From contig JAUVJK010000051.1 in assembly GCA_030592425.1 (NCBI GenBank), positions 1-5,874 on the forward strand: 5,874 nt of DNA, in the 5' to 3' direction. The position numbers and the translations under genes were made by a program. Below, piece by piece: positions 4,996 to 5,874 of the stretch. The stretch is from Candidatus Moraniibacteriota bacterium. Its GTDB lineage: Bacteria; Patescibacteriota; Minisyncoccia; Moranbacterales; GCA-2747515. Position 1 is the first letter of the stretch, and each line of letters opens with the position of its first letter. The notes under the pieces are model-generated. The model did no database searches. It was given only the letters and a program-made list of their open reading frames with translations, and was not told the origin of the DNA.

Positions 4996-5787
4996 TCACT
5001 TAAGTTCAAGATTTTGTGTAAACTTCTCTGGTCTGATCTTGATATCATCCTCACCGACCTGATCAAAAGGGTTTTCCAATTGCTCCTGAATATTATCAAG
5101 ACTTGTAAAGATGAGTGCGAAGAGGACTGGAAGGATAAAAGCAAAAGTCCATGACTTTCCATCAGCGATATACGCAAAATATGGCGCATAAATGATCGGG
5201 ATAATATAGATGAAGACACGACTATACGTCCGCAATGTGCGTGGTGTTCTGTATTGGAAAATGTGTTTGAGGTTTTCAAATGCTGTAATCAATTTTGCAA
5301 GAAAAGAATGCACACGTGACACTTCACTTGTTGGAAGACCTCGATCACGCAGATCTTCAATTGCATTTGATATGCGTGAGAAGACTGCATATAGTTCATT
5401 TTCTTTCTGCTCTTGCTCCTCTTTTGTTGTCGTAAGAAAAAATGCACGCAGAACTGAAAACATATGTTGTATCAATTTCTTGAAATTTGCAATATTTTTT
5501 TCTGCTTCCTCGCCGTCATCACGGAGCCAATCACGTGACGCAAAATAGATCATGCGTGATAATGATTTAATACTCCCATAGTACACAAGCGCGTTCTCTC
5601 GCCTTTTATATGCCCCACCAATTGAGAAGACGATTGGAAAAACAACAGCAATCCCGATAATTGTCATCGGCAGATCAATTGTCCAACCATATTTAATACA
5701 CATATATGTCGCAAGACACGCCAACACGATCAGAATTGGTGTATTCCAATTAAAAATATGGAAAAAGCTTTTAATTTGTCTTTTCAT
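4996..5787 (-). CDS. Bestrophin-like (UPF0187 / RFP-TM) membrane protein
   Basis: This 263-aa protein has four predicted transmembrane segments in two pairs: about 15-33 and 37-58, then 190-208 and 212-229. A mostly hydrophilic, helical middle (85-180) lies between the pairs. That layout, the GGAYKRRENALVYYGSIKSLSR stretch shortly after helix 2 (57-78), and the C-terminal LDNIQEQLENPFDQVGEDDI (about 230-249) resemble bacterial bestrophin/UPF0187 proteins, whose ending reads LD..A..LE.PFG....DL. Characterised members form pentameric ion channels in the membrane; bacterial forms studied conduct cations or anions depending on the protein. The usual pore residues cannot be placed with confidence by eye. 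The start ATG at 5787 is preceded by CATT with no Shine-Dalgarno sequence. It ends in TGA at 4998-4996, and the small YgaP-like gene follows on the same strand. The bestrophin assignment is likely but not certain. Confidence 0.72.
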   Translation of the reverse strand: MKRQIKSFFHIFNWNTPILIVLACLATYMCIKYGWTIDLPMTIIGIAVVFPIVFSIGGAYKRRENALVYYGSIKSLSRMIYFASRDWLRDDGEEAEKNIANFKKLIQHMFSVLRAFFLTTTKEEQEQKENELYAVFSRISNAIEDLRDRGLPTSEVSRVHSFLAKLITAFENLKHIFQYRTPRTLRTYSRVFIYIIPIIYAPYFAYIADGKSWTFAFILPVLFALIFTSLDNIQEQLENPFDQVGEDDIKIRPEKFTQNLELK

Positions 5788-5874
5788 AATGTATGTATTA
5801 CGTAATTGTACTACCTATTTTACACTATTTTCTATTTCCTAAAAAGCCAATACCTAATCACTCTCTTTCCTCCA
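5788..5874 (-). promoter_or_regulatory. Upstream region of the bestrophin-like gene with weak promoter candidates
   Basis: On the minus strand TACAAT (5/6 match to -10) lies about 20 bases before the ATG and TAAAAT (5/6) a little further up; neither has a convincing -35 at 17 bp. A 10-bp palindrome, ATTACGTAAT (5797-5806), overlaps the predicted start of transcription. No gene is evident here. A purine run GGAGGAAAGAGAG at the window edge could belong to an upstream minus-strand gene, but only about 15 bases of it are visible. Confidence 0.3.

Noticed and set aside
4996..4998. Recoded UGA (glycine, as in Gracilibacteria)
   Set aside because: All genes read at full length under the standard code with no internal TGA, and TGA ends the bestrophin-like protein at a sensible place.

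Overview
The window looks like ordinary chromosome from a small-genome anaerobic or facultatively anaerobic bacterium of moderate to low GC. Most genes have no clear Shine-Dalgarno sequence, and intergenic spaces hold heptad repeats and hairpins. That style, with an oxygen-sensitive ribonucleotide reductase and a beta-CASP RNase, would fit a Candidate Phyla Radiation (Patescibacteria) genome. This is inference from style: no 16S or ribosomal gene is present. The standard bacterial code fits, with TAA, TAG and TGA all used as stops.

Bases 1-3010 hold an anaerobic (class III) ribonucleotide reductase locus, all on the minus strand. In transcription order it has the large catalytic protein NrdD (705 aa), a separate 62-aa protein carrying the glycyl-radical motif, a strong palindromic terminator, and the 5' part of the radical-SAM activase NrdG, which runs off the window at base 1. 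The large NrdD stops just after its zinc-finger-like segment and lacks the radical glycine loop. That loop (CEVWTRVMGFHRPV) sits in the small gene 89 bp downstream. The active enzyme would then be assembled from two polypeptides, with NrdG installing the radical on the small one. A heptad-plus-hairpin element precedes both the small gene and nrdG. A sequence close to the NrdR operator consensus lies upstream of nrdD.

Bases 2882-3138 are a divergent promoter region. It serves nrdD on the left and, on the right through a good extended -10, a 460-aa MBL/beta-CASP nuclease (3139-4521, plus strand). This gene ends at a convergent intergenic region with two hairpins.

Bases 4584-5787 hold two minus-strand membrane protein genes: a 78-aa YgaP-like (DUF2892) protein and, upstream of it, a 263-aa bestrophin-like (UPF0187) protein. 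The 175-bp gap between them contains nested inverted repeats that can fold as a three-way junction of about 106 nt. The last 87 bases are non-coding as far as can be seen.

The most unusual content is the split glycyl-radical enzyme with its repeated upstream elements. The three-way-junction element comes second.
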